The notes: generated from the sequence alone by a model not told the origin. DNA of 34,085 nt from Cohnella sp. SGD-V74 (GCF_003001675.1 NZ_PVYW01000037.1:1-34085), one strand, 5' to 3'. Positions 23,013-31,235 are shown, numbered from the stretch's first letter. Program-made: numbers and translations.

Positions 23013-23624
23013 TTAGATGCTTTTGCCTCTCTTGCGCAAATATTGGACGAGGAAAAAAACGACCAGCAGCGCTATGGCGATCAGGATGATCGGCTGTATG
23101 TACGGAGCCGCCTTCTCGTCGATCTTCTCCCAGTTCTCGCCGAGAGAGGACCCCAGCCACACGAACAGAATCGACCACGGAATAGAGGCGAGCAGCGTGA
23201 GCCACGTGAACTTCCACAGGTTCATGCGCGCCATTCCCGCGGGAATCGACACGACCTGGCGCATAACCGGCACGAAACGGCCCGTGAACACGATCATCGG
23301 CCCGTATTTCTCGAACCATTTTTCCGCAAGATCGATATGCTTGGCCTTCAAATGCAAGTACTTGCCGAACTTGTCTACAAACGGCCTTCCCCCGTAGCGG
23401 CCGATCGCATAGAGCAGCCACTGCTGCAAAATGGCGCCGATCGTTCCGCAAATAACGGCAACCGGGAAAGAAATAATGTCCTGATAGACGAGATATCCCG
23501 CATACCCCAATACGATTTCGCTCGGAATGACTTCGATCGCCAATCCGATAATAATGCCCCAGTACCCTAAGCTTTCGACCCAGGCCAACAATTGCGACAA
23601 CCATTCGTGCAGCGTATCCATCAT
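23013..23624 (-). CDS. DedA family membrane protein
   Basis: The 203-residue protein has the DedA/VTT pattern: IGLAIEVIPSEIVLGYAGYL near the N-terminus, GAILQQWLLYAIGRYGGRPF, the conserved VFTGRFVPVMRQVVSIPAG loop and C-terminal membrane helices ending in RKRGKS. DedA proteins act as lipid scramblases or undecaprenyl-/C55-phosphate and phosphatidylethanolamine flippases; which lipid applies here is unknown. Start at the first of two ATGs with AGG nine bases upstream. An extended -10 (TGCTAGAAT, 23687-23695) lies about 65 bases upstream. Divergent from the cupredoxin gene. Confidence 0.93.
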   Translation of the reverse strand: MMDTLHEWLSQLLAWVESLGYWGIIIGLAIEVIPSEIVLGYAGYLVYQDIISFPVAVICGTIGAILQQWLLYAIGRYGGRPFVDKFGKYLHLKAKHIDLAEKWFEKYGPMIVFTGRFVPVMRQVVSIPAGMARMNLWKFTWLTLLASIPWSILFVWLGSSLGENWEKIDEKAAPYIQPIILIAIALLVVFFLVQYLRKRGKSI

Positions 23625-23818
23625 CGTTTACAACCTGCCTTTTTCCCCATTGATAGAGACCTTCTGCCCCTCCGTCAGCCGTCTTCATTCTAGCACAGGC
23701 TCGCGGCTTCCTTCCAGTTATACGGCGCTCGCGCAAAATCGTTGCAGGCTTGTCATGAGCGGACGGGCCTACGCATAGAATTCGATTAGGTGGACAAAGT
23801 TGAAGAGGAGAGAGCGGA

Positions 23819-24274
23819 ATGAATAAAATCGTCATTCTTAACCGTAAGAAAATCCAGTTGTACGCGGTCATCGCGGCCGTCGTGATCCTGGCCGGCGCCT
23901 ATATCGGCTGGCAGCAATCGAAACCCGCCTTGGCTCCTGCGGGCGGCGAAGCGACCAAGCAAGTGCTGCATCTGACGACAGGCGAATTCACGGCTCAAGG
24001 GGACAACGGCAAGAAGCTGGAAACGTACCTGTTCTACCCGGGCACGGTCGTCGCCAAAAAAGGCGTCCCCGTCGAGCTTCGGATTACCGGCATCAACGGC
24101 CAGTCCCACCCGTTCGTCATCGAAGGACTCGATATCAAGGGCAATATCAGCAAGGGCAAAACGACCGTCGTCAACTTCACCCCGAAGGAAGCCGGCATCT
24201 ACTCCATCGTCTGCCAGACGCACGCCGACCCGAAAACCGGCGGCCCTATGGTCGGCTATCTCGTTATTCAGTAA
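23819..24274 (+). CDS. Membrane-anchored cupredoxin-domain protein
   Basis: The 151-residue protein has an uncleaved-looking N-terminal membrane anchor (about 13-31) and an extracytoplasmic cupredoxin fold. Type 1 copper ligands are visible as H97 (GQSHPFVIEG), C132 and H135 (VCQTH) and M144 (GGPMVGYL). There is only one Cys, so it is not a CuA site. Probably a small electron carrier or copper-binding protein; no partner oxidase or denitrification gene is nearby. GAGGAGAGAG precedes the ATG. Confidence 0.87.
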   Translation: MNKIVILNRKKIQLYAVIAAVVILAGAYIGWQQSKPALAPAGGEATKQVLHLTTGEFTAQGDNGKKLETYLFYPGTVVAKKGVPVELRITGINGQSHPFVIEGLDIKGNISKGKTTVVNFTPKEAGIYSIVCQTHADPKTGGPMVGYLVIQ

Positions 24275-24334
24275 CTCGCGGTGACCGCCCCTTTCTTCCC
24301 CGCATAGGGTATGGAAGAGAGGCAGGTGGACCCG

Positions 24335-24646
24335 ATGAAAATGTTCCAGGAAAAGCACTCCTCCCCGCTGCCTACGCCGCGCGGCATTCGCCGGGCATGC
24401 TCGAACGAGCTGTACCGGACCGTCAAAAGGCTGAAGCAGCACGTCCCCGCCCCGCTCGTCCGGGAAGCCGAGGAGCTGTACTTCAAGCGGGTGATCGGCA
24501 ATCTGATGTGGATCTCCGAAAACAAGAGCAATCGCAAAAAGCTGGCCGATTGGTGGGAAGAAGAAGTCAGCGGCGACATCGCCCAGCTGTGGAACGTCGA
24601 TCGGACGAAGCTGACGAAAGCTTTCCGGGAAGCGTTCGGGGGATAA
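24335..24646 (+). CDS. Conserved hypothetical protein, 103 aa
   Basis: I do not recognise the family. The protein is mostly helical and charged: a Pro-rich start (HSSPLPTPRGIRRACSNELY), a middle helix (APLVREAEELYFKRVIGNLM) and a C-terminal WWEEEVSGDIAQLWNVD segment. No membrane segment, signal peptide or metal motif. I chose the ATG at 24335, five bases after AGGTGG, over an upstream ATG at 24311. It is 60 bases after the cupredoxin gene and probably cotranscribed, and a bidirectional terminator follows. Confidence 0.72.
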   Translation: MKMFQEKHSSPLPTPRGIRRACSNELYRTVKRLKQHVPAPLVREAEELYFKRVIGNLMWISENKSNRKKLADWWEEEVSGDIAQLWNVDRTKLTKAFREAFGG

Positions 24647-24647
24647 A

Positions 24648-24694
24648 GAAGAGGGTTGGGCGCCGCCGATTGCGGCTGTGCCCAACCCTTCTTC
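24648..24694. terminator. Bidirectional intrinsic terminator
   Basis: GAAGAGGGTTGGGC (24648-24661) pairs with GCCCAACCCTTCTTC (24680-24694), with an inner GCCGCCGATTGCGGCTG helix. It separates the 103-aa gene from the convergent 121-aa gene. Confidence 0.85.
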
Positions 24695-24722
24695 ATTTCC
24701 TCGGTCCGGCCGTCCAAGCCGA

Positions 24723-25088
24723 TCAGTTGATAATCGCGAACGTCTGCACGCCCGCCGGAATGGTGCGGGTACGGAACAGAACGCCGTTGTTGTTATAGAC
24801 GCGCAGCGTGTAGGCGACATTGGTCAACGTGCGGATGTTATTGAAACGCACGACGCCGTAACGGTCGAAATCGGCCGTGTCCACCAGTTGGCTGCCGCGA
24901 TATATCCGGGCGAAAAAACCTGTCGTGTCGAACGGAACGCCGGTGCTCTGCACCCATACGACCGTAAGCCGGCTAAACGTCTGGCCGCTGTTGCCGGTGC
25001 GCGCAATTTGAGCGGGAACCGTATTCGTCTTCAACACTTTGGATCGCTTGGAATCCCTTTTCGGGGGCTTCGGATAGCGAATGGCCAT
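24723..25088 (-). CDS. Hypothetical beta-rich protein, 121 aa
   Basis: Not recognised. A basic, proline-containing N-terminus (RYPKPPKRDSKRSKVLK) is followed by a beta-sandwich-like region with repeated strand patterns (TVVWVQSTGVPFDTTGFFA, DRYGVVRFNNI, YTLRVYNNNGVLFRTRT). No signal peptide or membrane segment, so it could be cytoplasmic or a spore-coat-like protein. AAGGGGGG precedes the ATG. It is 130 bases downstream of the PilZ gene in the same direction; I see no terminator between them, so cotranscription is possible. Confidence 0.7.
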   Translation of the reverse strand: MAIRYPKPPKRDSKRSKVLKTNTVPAQIARTGNSGQTFSRLTVVWVQSTGVPFDTTGFFARIYRGSQLVDTADFDRYGVVRFNNIRTLTNVAYTLRVYNNNGVLFRTRTIPAGVQTFAIIN

Positions 25089-25217
25089 TAAGGATATCCC
25101 CCCTTCTTGCCGTTTACCTCCAATCTATGCCGGAGTCGCAAACGGCTAAACGGACACCCTCCCATCGCCTCGTCCATATTCGCAGATTTCCTCGAATATC
25201 CCGTATCCCGCTTTCGC

Positions 25218-25913
25218 TTAACGTTTCTTGCTCAGACTGCGGCGCGCATTCGCGTTCTTCTGCACCTGCTGGCGCAAAATAAGCGCGCGCAGAGGACGCA
25301 GCATCTCCGGTTCGAGAACGTGCATCTTGGCCCCGCAATGCATCCCGTTCTCCTGTCGCTCGCGGCGGACGATCTCCAGCTCGCAGTCGAACGAGATTCC
25401 GATCTCGACCGTCGCCCTGAGCCTCGACTTCGTCGCGAAATGCGGCGCGTCCATGCCCGAGAAGCTGATTCCGGATATGCTGATATCATGAATCGTGAGG
25501 CCGTCGGAATCGTCGATCTCCCGCTCCTCGCCGGAACTGCCCAGCACTCGGACGATCTGGGCCTTCCCTTCGATCTCGACCCGCGGATGTTCCCTTCTTT
25601 CTTTGAACCGCTTTTGCAGCTCGGGAGGCTGTAAGAGCGCGATCGCTCCTTCGTACTTGGCGAATACGATCGAGGACATCGATTGAATTCCCGCGGGCGA
25701 ATACACGGTCATCTTTACCGTTTCCCCGAGCTCGAACTGTTCGAATTCCGGAAGCTCAACCTCGAACAATTCACCCTCCACATGGGTCATGACGCCCGTC
25801 GTCACGAAATTTTTCCCTTCCACGACGGTCCGGCAGTGCAACAGCACGTTTAAGGGAAGCAAATCTTTGTCCAGATCGGATAATGCGGCTCTGTTGTCTC
25901 CGGTATGCGCCAT
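25218..25913 (-). CDS. PilZ-domain c-di-GMP receptor (YcgR/YpfA-like)
   Basis: The 231-residue protein has an N-terminal YcgR-like domain (about 15-95) and a PilZ domain (about 101-215). The c-di-GMP-binding switch is present: R107xxxR111 in RREHPR, and D143-x-S145-x-x-G148 in HDISISG. Such proteins act as flagellar brakes or regulate surface polysaccharide. An unusual feature is a c-di-GMP-I riboswitch and terminator in its own 5' leader, so the second messenger may control both its synthesis and its activity. Followed after about 130 bases by a hypothetical gene. Confidence 0.9.
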   Translation of the reverse strand: MAHTGDNRAALSDLDKDLLPLNVLLHCRTVVEGKNFVTTGVMTHVEGELFEVELPEFEQFELGETVKMTVYSPAGIQSMSSIVFAKYEGAIALLQPPELQKRFKERREHPRVEIEGKAQIVRVLGSSGEEREIDDSDGLTIHDISISGISFSGMDAPHFATKSRLRATVEIGISFDCELEIVRRERQENGMHCGAKMHVLEPEMLRPLRALILRQQVQKNANARRSLSKKR

Positions 25914-25953
25914 CTCCGCCCAACCACCTTCCTGACTGCTTGACTTCTATACG

Positions 25954-25998
25954 AAAAAAAACAGGCAACCCCTCTATGGGAGCAGCCCGTTTCGCCTG
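25954..25998 (-). terminator. Riboswitch expression-platform terminator
   Basis: On the minus strand CAGGC...AAC...CCC pairs with GGGGTTGCCTG around ATAGA, followed by eight T residues. It sits between the c-di-GMP aptamer and the PilZ start codon, about 40 bases upstream of the ATG. Confidence 0.85.
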
Positions 25999-26007
25999 AA
26001 TCATCCA

Positions 26008-26106
26008 TGTAGGGACTATCGGCAGCCAGGCTGTCATCGTCCTCGGGACATTAGACCCTGTAGCTTTGCGTCCTTGCTTTTCAGCAAGTTTGCCTTTATC
26101 CAAATC
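26008..26106 (-). ncRNA. c-di-GMP-I (GEMM-I) riboswitch aptamer
   Basis: The minus strand has the hallmarks of GEMM-I in order: GGCAAAC; P2 helix CTTGC/GCAAG with a GAAA-containing loop; GGACGCAAAGCTACAGGGTC then TAA; P3 helix TGTCC/GGACG; and the 3' block GATGACAGCCTGGCTGCCG. It lies downstream of a promoter and upstream of a terminator and the PilZ gene, so it controls PilZ transcription. Specificity for c-di-GMP rather than cGAMP depends on one joining-region base that needs alignment to confirm. Confidence 0.9.
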
Positions 26107-26123
26107 CGTCTTCTAATGGAATG

Positions 26124-26153
26124 ATTGTACCATATTCGGCAACTTTTCGTCAT
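26124..26153 (-). promoter_or_regulatory. Promoter of the riboswitch-PilZ transcript
   Basis: Minus-strand -35 ATGACG (26148-26153) and -10 TACAAT (26124-26129) with an 18-base spacer, located between the cyclase stop and the aptamer. Confidence 0.65.
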
Positions 26154-26188
26154 ATGTTTTTTTGCCGATCCGCCGGAGCGCCAGCCCG

Positions 26189-27853
26189 TCAGCGAGCCAT
26201 GACGACGCGGTTTCTTCCCTCGTTCTTGGCTTTGTACAGAGCGGAGTCCGCGCTGGAGAACACCTCTCGCAAATATTCCTTCGGATCGTTGAACTTCAAG
26301 TTCTCGCTGGACTCGGACAGCACGCCCATGCTGATCGTGACCCCGACCTTGTCCGCCCCGGCCTCCACCTGGTTCTCCCCGACGGCGAGCATGATTCTCT
26401 CCGCCAGCAGCTCCGCTTGCTCCCGGTTCGTATGCGGCAGGTACACGGTGAACTCTTCTCCCCCGTACCTCGCCAGAATATCCGTTCTCCGCAGCATGGA
26501 ACGAACGATCTCGGCCGTGCTGCGCAGCACCTCGTCGCCGGCAAGATGGCCGTATTTGTCGTTGATTTGCTTGAAATGGTCGATATCGAACAGGAAGATG
26601 GCGAACGGAATTTGATACCTCATGTTCAGCAGCACTTCATGCTCCAACTGCTGCATCAGATATCTCCGGTTAAAGCAGCCGGTCAGCCCGTCGGTAACGG
26701 CCATCTGCTCCAGCTTCTGATTGACGCGGAACAGCTCTTCCTGGATCGTGATCAGTTCCAGATTGCGCTCGTGCAGCGCCTCGTTCTTGCGATTCATCTC
26801 CACGACCAGCTTGCGCAGCTCCGAGACGTCGTGGAAAGTAATGATTCTTCCCAGCAGTGTTTTGCGGCTGTCTAGGACGGGAGAGATCTGGATCGATACG
26901 TGTCTTCCCGACGAATCCTGAAGCGAGAACTCCATCTGCAGCTTCTCGTGGGGATGATGATTGTAACGGTACAGAAATTCGTAGACTTCCCCCTGCACCT
27001 GCAGAGGAGCCAGAAACTTCTCCATCTCGAACGTCTCGCCTTTCATCACCTGCACGAGAGGGGACGCCCCCCGATTCACTTCCAGCACCTTGCCGTTCTC
27101 GTCCACGACGATGACTCCGGTCGTCATATGCTCGAAAATATCCCGCTGCGCCATGCTCAAAATATCGAACATGCCGAATCGATAGATTGCGATAACGAAG
27201 CACAGATCGGAGAGCAGAATGCCCAGCGCGAGCAAGCCCGGCACGACCGGCAGCCACTCTACGAGAAGCACGTTGACGAACACGTCCAAGAGGCCGAGTC
27301 CCGTCAGCACGAACATCCCGATTAAAGCGGTTGCAAGCTGCTTGCGTTGGTTTACGGACGTTACCGACTTCAAAGCGTGGAACATATTCAACAGAGCGAC
27401 GAAGAAGTAGGCGAATTGGACGAGCACGAGCAGCCAAAACAGAGGACCGTAGTCCCGGTCCGTGTAGCTGTCGACCACCGGGGCCATGAACAGCCTGTTC
27501 GGGTTCCACATGGCCGCCGCGATGCACAGCGCCGCGGGAGTAATGTACAGCAGAATGCGTCCGCCCTTCAGCTGGGCCGACTTGCTCGTGAGGAAGAAGA
27601 CGAAGAATAGCCAGCCGGGACCAAGCATCCCCATGGCTACGAAGGATAAGTTGATAAAAAACAGCTGAACGCCCGGGAAATCCGTCAGCTTAACCGCGAA
27701 CTGCCCAAGCGGCCACAGCATCATGACAAAATGAAAAGCCAAATACACTTTATGCGTCGTCGTAATTCTATTAACGGCAATCACGCCGACGAATAATAGA
27801 AAGAGCATCAGAAAAAGGATAAAATCAATCCATTGGACTCCCAAGGCATTCAC
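26189..27853 (-). CDS. Membrane diguanylate cyclase (7TM sensor-PAS-GGDEF)
   Basis: The 554-residue protein has an N-terminal set of seven or eight membrane helices (about 8-228), a PAS-like domain (about 232-345; TTGVIVVDENGKVLEVN), a signalling helix (about 346-385) and a GGDEF domain (about 386-550). The active-site motif is GGEEF (464-468) and an inhibitory I-site RxxD is present at R455-D458, so it should synthesise c-di-GMP under product control. The start is ambiguous: GTG at 27853 or TTG at 27844, the latter five bases after AAGGTGA. It lies directly upstream of the c-di-GMP riboswitch and PilZ gene. Confidence 0.93.
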   Translation of the reverse strand: MNALGVQWIDFILFLMLFLLFVGVIAVNRITTTHKVYLAFHFVMMLWPLGQFAVKLTDFPGVQLFFINLSFVAMGMLGPGWLFFVFFLTSKSAQLKGGRILLYITPAALCIAAAMWNPNRLFMAPVVDSYTDRDYGPLFWLLVLVQFAYFFVALLNMFHALKSVTSVNQRKQLATALIGMFVLTGLGLLDVFVNVLLVEWLPVVPGLLALGILLSDLCFVIAIYRFGMFDILSMAQRDIFEHMTTGVIVVDENGKVLEVNRGASPLVQVMKGETFEMEKFLAPLQVQGEVYEFLYRYNHHPHEKLQMEFSLQDSSGRHVSIQISPVLDSRKTLLGRIITFHDVSELRKLVVEMNRKNEALHERNLELITIQEELFRVNQKLEQMAVTDGLTGCFNRRYLMQQLEHEVLLNMRYQIPFAIFLFDIDHFKQINDKYGHLAGDEVLRSTAEIVRSMLRRTDILARYGGEEFTVYLPHTNREQAELLAERIMLAVGENQVEAGADKVGVTISMGVLSESSENLKFNDPKEYLREVFSSADSALYKAKNEGRNRVVMAR

Positions 27854-27899
27854 CTTTTCATAAAGGGGCTTGAATAAAAAAATGCGGCAGGCATGTTTG

Positions 27900-27929
27900 A
27901 TTTTACCATATCGCCGCTTTTTCCGACAA
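27900..27929 (-). promoter_or_regulatory. Promoter of the diguanylate cyclase gene
   Basis: Minus-strand -35 TTGTCG (27924-27929), 18-base spacer, -10 TAAAAT (27900-27905). A second AT-rich candidate (TTGAAA, 16 bases, TAAAAT) lies some 50 bases farther upstream near 27953-27980. Confidence 0.6.
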
Positions 27930-28021
27930 CCGGATATCCACCGAAAGCCTTCATTTTATATATTTTTTATTTATTTTCAAGGACTTTTTTACTTATTTTT
28001 ATGAGACTTTAGTCGTATTAC

Positions 28022-29212
28022 TTAAATTTTCCTGTCCATAAACGGAGAAACGGACAAAAAGTCCCGAAAACGCTCGTATTCGGAGCGGAGATTTTCGACG
28101 TCTTGCTTACCTCTGGCTTTGACCGCGCGGATCAGCAAATTTTTCGGCGTGTGCTCCAGATCGATGAACTCGAGCAGCTGCGTGCGGTAGCCGGCAAGCT
28201 CCAGCAAATTCGCCCGGATCGCGTCCGTCGCCAGCGCCGCGAACCGCTCCTTCAGAATGCCGTGCTTCAGCAAAGGCTGCAGCACCGGCTGGGAAATTTG
28301 GCGGAACAGCTCGTGCTGGCAGCAGGGAACGGACAGAATAACGCTGGCCCCCCACCCGATCGCCTTCAGCAGCGCGGCGTCCGTAGCCGTGTCGCAGGCA
28401 TGCAGGGTGACGACCATATCGACGGACTCCCGCTCCTCAAAATCCGAGATATCCCCCACGGCGAACGTCAGATCGCTCCAGCCGAGCTCGGAAGCGAGCT
28501 TGGCGCAATCCGCGATAACGTCCTTCTTCAGGTCCAGCCCGAAGATGCGGACGGACATCCCCAGCTTGATCGCCAAATAGTGATAGAGCGCGAAGGTCAA
28601 ATACGACTTCCCGCAGCCGAAGTCCACGATGTGCAGCGGCTTGTCCTTGGGCAGCTCGGGCGCCGCGTCGGCCACCATCTCGAGAAAACGGTTGATCTGC
28701 CGGAATTTATCGTACTTCGCTTTGACGATTCTGCCTTCAGCCGTCATCACGCCCAGAGCGATCAGGAACGGAACCGGCTCTCCCTCCGGAAGAACATACC
28801 GCTTGTCCCGATTGTGCGGCTGGGGAACTGCTTTCGCTTTCGCGCCTTTTCCCCCTTCGTCCGGAGACTTCGCCTTGAAGATCAGCGTCAGCTCGCCCTT
28901 CTTGTTGGCGAGCGCCTGAATGTCGGCTTCCGTAGTTTGGATCAGCGCCTGCTTGTAGCCGTTCATCTCGGCCGCCAGCTTGTCCGCCAACTCGTCCGCG
29001 CTCACGTTTTCATGGAACGCCTTGTTGTCCGCAAGCCGTTCGAACTGATAGCGCAGTCCGTTTTTGAGTTGAACGGGCCTTACGGTCGCTTTGCGGGCGA
29101 TCGTCCCGTCCTTGCGCTTGGGGGAACTGAATACCGCCTGCACCAGACGTTCCCCTTCCGCGACCTTCTCCAGCAGCGCCAGCCACTCCTCTTGCCCGAC
29201 TTTCCCGCTCAC
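28022..29212 (-). CDS. Class I SAM-dependent methyltransferase (Methyltransf_32-like)
   Basis: About 396 residues from the GTG at 29212, which overlaps the upstream stop as GTGA and has AAGGAG eight bases before it. The N-terminal 170 residues are not recognised; the C-terminal half is a Rossmann methyltransferase with motif I HIVDFGCGKSYLTF, the acidic loop IFGLDLKKDV, VGDISDF and TLHACDTATD, followed by VPCCQHELFRQI. Similar proteins are predicted RNA or small-molecule methyltransferases; the target is unknown. Last gene of the yyaC-led operon. Confidence 0.85.
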   Translation of the reverse strand: MSGKVGQEEWLALLEKVAEGERLVQAVFSSPKRKDGTIARKATVRPVQLKNGLRYQFERLADNKAFHENVSADELADKLAAEMNGYKQALIQTTEADIQALANKKGELTLIFKAKSPDEGGKGAKAKAVPQPHNRDKRYVLPEGEPVPFLIALGVMTAEGRIVKAKYDKFRQINRFLEMVADAAPELPKDKPLHIVDFGCGKSYLTFALYHYLAIKLGMSVRIFGLDLKKDVIADCAKLASELGWSDLTFAVGDISDFEERESVDMVVTLHACDTATDAALLKAIGWGASVILSVPCCQHELFRQISQPVLQPLLKHGILKERFAALATDAIRANLLELAGYRTQLLEFIDLEHTPKNLLIRAVKARGKQDVENLRSEYERFRDFLSVSPFMDRKI

Positions 29213-29871
29213 GACACATTCTCCTTCATCAACGCCGCCCACTGCCGGCGTCCTTCTTCCAACTCTTCCCGCGCCAAGCCTCCGGCTTCAAGAACGTCGT
29301 CCGCGCAAGCCGCCAGCCGCTCGTAGAAACCGTCGCCTTCCGCCTTCGTCACGGCTTGTTCGTCCGCAAGCTCGTAGAGCTCGTTTTCCGCCTCCGCCAG
29401 TCTGCCCTCCGCTTCATGCCATCGCCACATCGCTCTTCTCGTTTCCGCATCGAGCTCATAGGGCTCCAACGCCTTCAGCAGCTCCGACACTCTGGCGCGA
29501 ACGTCCCAACCGTCGATCTCCATGCCGTGGCGCAGCATGAACAGGCTTAACCGGAGAGCCTTCGCGTATCTCGGCACGCTCTCCCCCGTCTCCCCCAGAT
29601 CGTGCAGCAAATCCGCCTCCTGCTGCAAGAACGCCGCAACGACGGCGACCGATTCCGCATTCGGGCTTCCCGTCACCGAGAGCATCGACAGCAGATCGTC
29701 GTCGCTCAGCCCCATCGCCAGCCGCGAACGCAATCTTAACTCCCGGCCGAGAAACTCGTCGATCAGATCGAGCGCCTCCCGCTGCTTTTGCTGCTGCCTC
29801 AGTCCCGCCGCTTTGCCCAGCATAAGGCCGGCTTGCGTTAACAGACGAATCAAATAATCCCTCTCAAACAC
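29209..29871 (-). CDS. DUF6483 family protein
   Basis: An all-helical protein of 220 residues from the GTG at 29871 (MFERDYLIRLL), with GGGGGA six bases upstream; it overlaps the hydrolase gene by 8 bases and the methyltransferase gene by 4. The N-terminal region (RDYLIRLLTQAGLMLGKAAG, ALDLIDEFLGRELRL) matches my recollection of DUF6483; later helices look TPR-like. No catalytic or metal motif and no membrane segment. Function unknown; it may be a scaffold. Confidence 0.8.
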   Translation of the reverse strand: MFERDYLIRLLTQAGLMLGKAAGLRQQQKQREALDLIDEFLGRELRLRSRLAMGLSDDDLLSMLSVTGSPNAESVAVVAAFLQQEADLLHDLGETGESVPRYAKALRLSLFMLRHGMEIDGWDVRARVSELLKALEPYELDAETRRAMWRWHEAEGRLAEAENELYELADEQAVTKAEGDGFYERLAACADDVLEAGGLAREELEEGRRQWAALMKENVS

Positions 29872-30676
29872 CGTCAATCCCCCGATTCCGCTTCAAAAAC
29901 TCCCCGATGCGCGCGGCCGTCGCCCGCGGATCTTCCATCATCCCCATATGGCCGACGCCTTCCAGCGTAATCGCCGTCACGTTGTCCCCGGATACCGGGA
30001 ATCTTTTCTCGGGCGGCACGACCTCGTCCGACTCCCCCGCAAGCAGCAGAATCGGCAGACTCAGCCGTTCCAGAACGGACACGCGATCGGGCCTTGCCCT
30101 CATTCCGAGCGCGCAGCCTACAGCTCCTTCCGCAGACGTTCCGTAGCCGATTTCCTTCGCCTTCGCGACCAACTCCGGCCTGTCCTCCCGGTGGTTAGGG
30201 GCAAACAGCTTCGGAACGAGGCCGTCGACGAACGGGGCCACCCCTTGCGAGCGGATCGCTTCAACCGCCTTGAGTCGGTTTTCCTTCGCCTGCTCGGTAT
30301 CCGGGAAAGCGGTCGAGTGCACCAGTCCCAGCGCGCTTAGGCGTTCCGGATATTTCTCCGCGAAGGCCAAAGCCGCGTAACCGCCCAAGGAATGCCCGAA
30401 CAGGCTGATCTTCGTCAGATTCAACTCGTCCATCAAGGCGGCGACGTCGTCGGCCAAGTCCTCCATCGCGTAGCGGTCTTCCGTCCCCGCGGCATCGGAG
30501 CTTCCGTGTCCTCTCAAGTCAGGGGCGATAACGCGACCGAACTCGGCGAGATGAGGGAGGGTCTTCTCCCAATATCCGCGGCTTCCGCAAAAACCGTGGA
30601 GAAGAACGAGCGGCTCTCCTGCGCCCGCCTCCTCGTAAGCAACCGCAACTCCGGTAGACAATTGTTTTTTATTCAT
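29864..30676 (-). CDS. Alpha/beta-hydrolase fold protein
   Basis: The 270-residue protein starts at the ATG at 30676, with AAAGGA nine bases upstream and an 8-base overlap with yyaC. The catalytic triad is visible: S96 in the elbow GHSLGG, an Asp in ESDEVVP and a His in GVGHMGMME; the oxyanion region is LLHGFCGSRGYW. Such enzymes act on esters, lactones or haloalkanes; nothing here fixes the substrate. The cap region is short. Translationally coupled to both neighbours. Confidence 0.88.
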   Translation of the reverse strand: MNKKQLSTGVAVAYEEAGAGEPLVLLHGFCGSRGYWEKTLPHLAEFGRVIAPDLRGHGSSDAAGTEDRYAMEDLADDVAALMDELNLTKISLFGHSLGGYAALAFAEKYPERLSALGLVHSTAFPDTEQAKENRLKAVEAIRSQGVAPFVDGLVPKLFAPNHREDRPELVAKAKEIGYGTSAEGAVGCALGMRARPDRVSVLERLSLPILLLAGESDEVVPPEKRFPVSGDNVTAITLEGVGHMGMMEDPRATAARIGEFLKRNRGIDGV

Positions 30677-31235
30677 ATGCGCTTGTCCTTTCTGCGTTCG
30701 GATTAAAATGTTGTTCATCCTGTCCCATCACCGCGCTCGCGATCGCGTCGGCGATCTCCTCAGCCATCCGCATAACGCGGTACAGCGACGTGGATTGCAG
30801 CGTCCAGTAAGGCTTGAGGCTGATCTCGTTTACGACTCCCGCTATGCTGTAAGTCCCCACGGCGCCGAAGCTCCCGTTCACCGAGCGAGCCGGAACGAGC
30901 GGCCCCTTCCTCGCCAGGAACATGCCTACGCTCTCCGGACGTCCCAGACAAGCGTCGATCGCGATGACGATCGCGTCGTCCGGCAGCGTCCGCGCAAGCT
31001 GCGGCAGCGTATTCGCGTCGCACGGATCCTTCAGCGTGCCCAGCACGCCCGGGACGCCCCGTTCCTCCAGCAGCGTGCCAACCCACGGCCCCAGGCTGTC
31101 GCCCGTTGACCGGTCCGTTCCGATGCACAGGAAGATCAGTTCCTCTCTCGCATGATCGGAGACAATTCGGCTTGCGAAAGCCTGCAGTCCGGCGGCGTCG
31201 ACCCGGTCGGCTTCCTCCGGCTTGCGATCGGTCAT
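30669..31235 (-). CDS. yyaC: Sporulation protein YyaC (DUF1256, Gpr-like fold)
   Basis: A 188-residue protein from the ATG at 31235 with GGGAGAG six bases upstream. The family motifs CIGTDRSTGDSLGPWVG, NTLPQLARTLPDDA, AIDACLGRPESVG and GSFGAVGTYSIAG are all present. YyaC is a sporulation protein related to the spore protease Gpr and is a good marker of an endospore former. It heads the operon with the alpha/beta hydrolase, DUF6483 and methyltransferase genes. I did not find a convincing forespore-sigma promoter. Confidence 0.88.
   Translation of the reverse strand: MTDRKPEEADRVDAAGLQAFASRIVSDHAREELIFLCIGTDRSTGDSLGPWVGTLLEERGVPGVLGTLKDPCDANTLPQLARTLPDDAIVIAIDACLGRPESVGMFLARKGPLVPARSVNGSFGAVGTYSIAGVVNEISLKPYWTLQSTSLYRVMRMAEEIADAIASAVMGQDEQHFNPNAERTSAYE

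Noticed and set aside
25995..26110. Riboswitch belonging to the cyclase gene
   Set aside because: It is downstream of the cyclase stop codon and on the same strand as, and directly before, the PilZ gene, with its own promoter and terminator.
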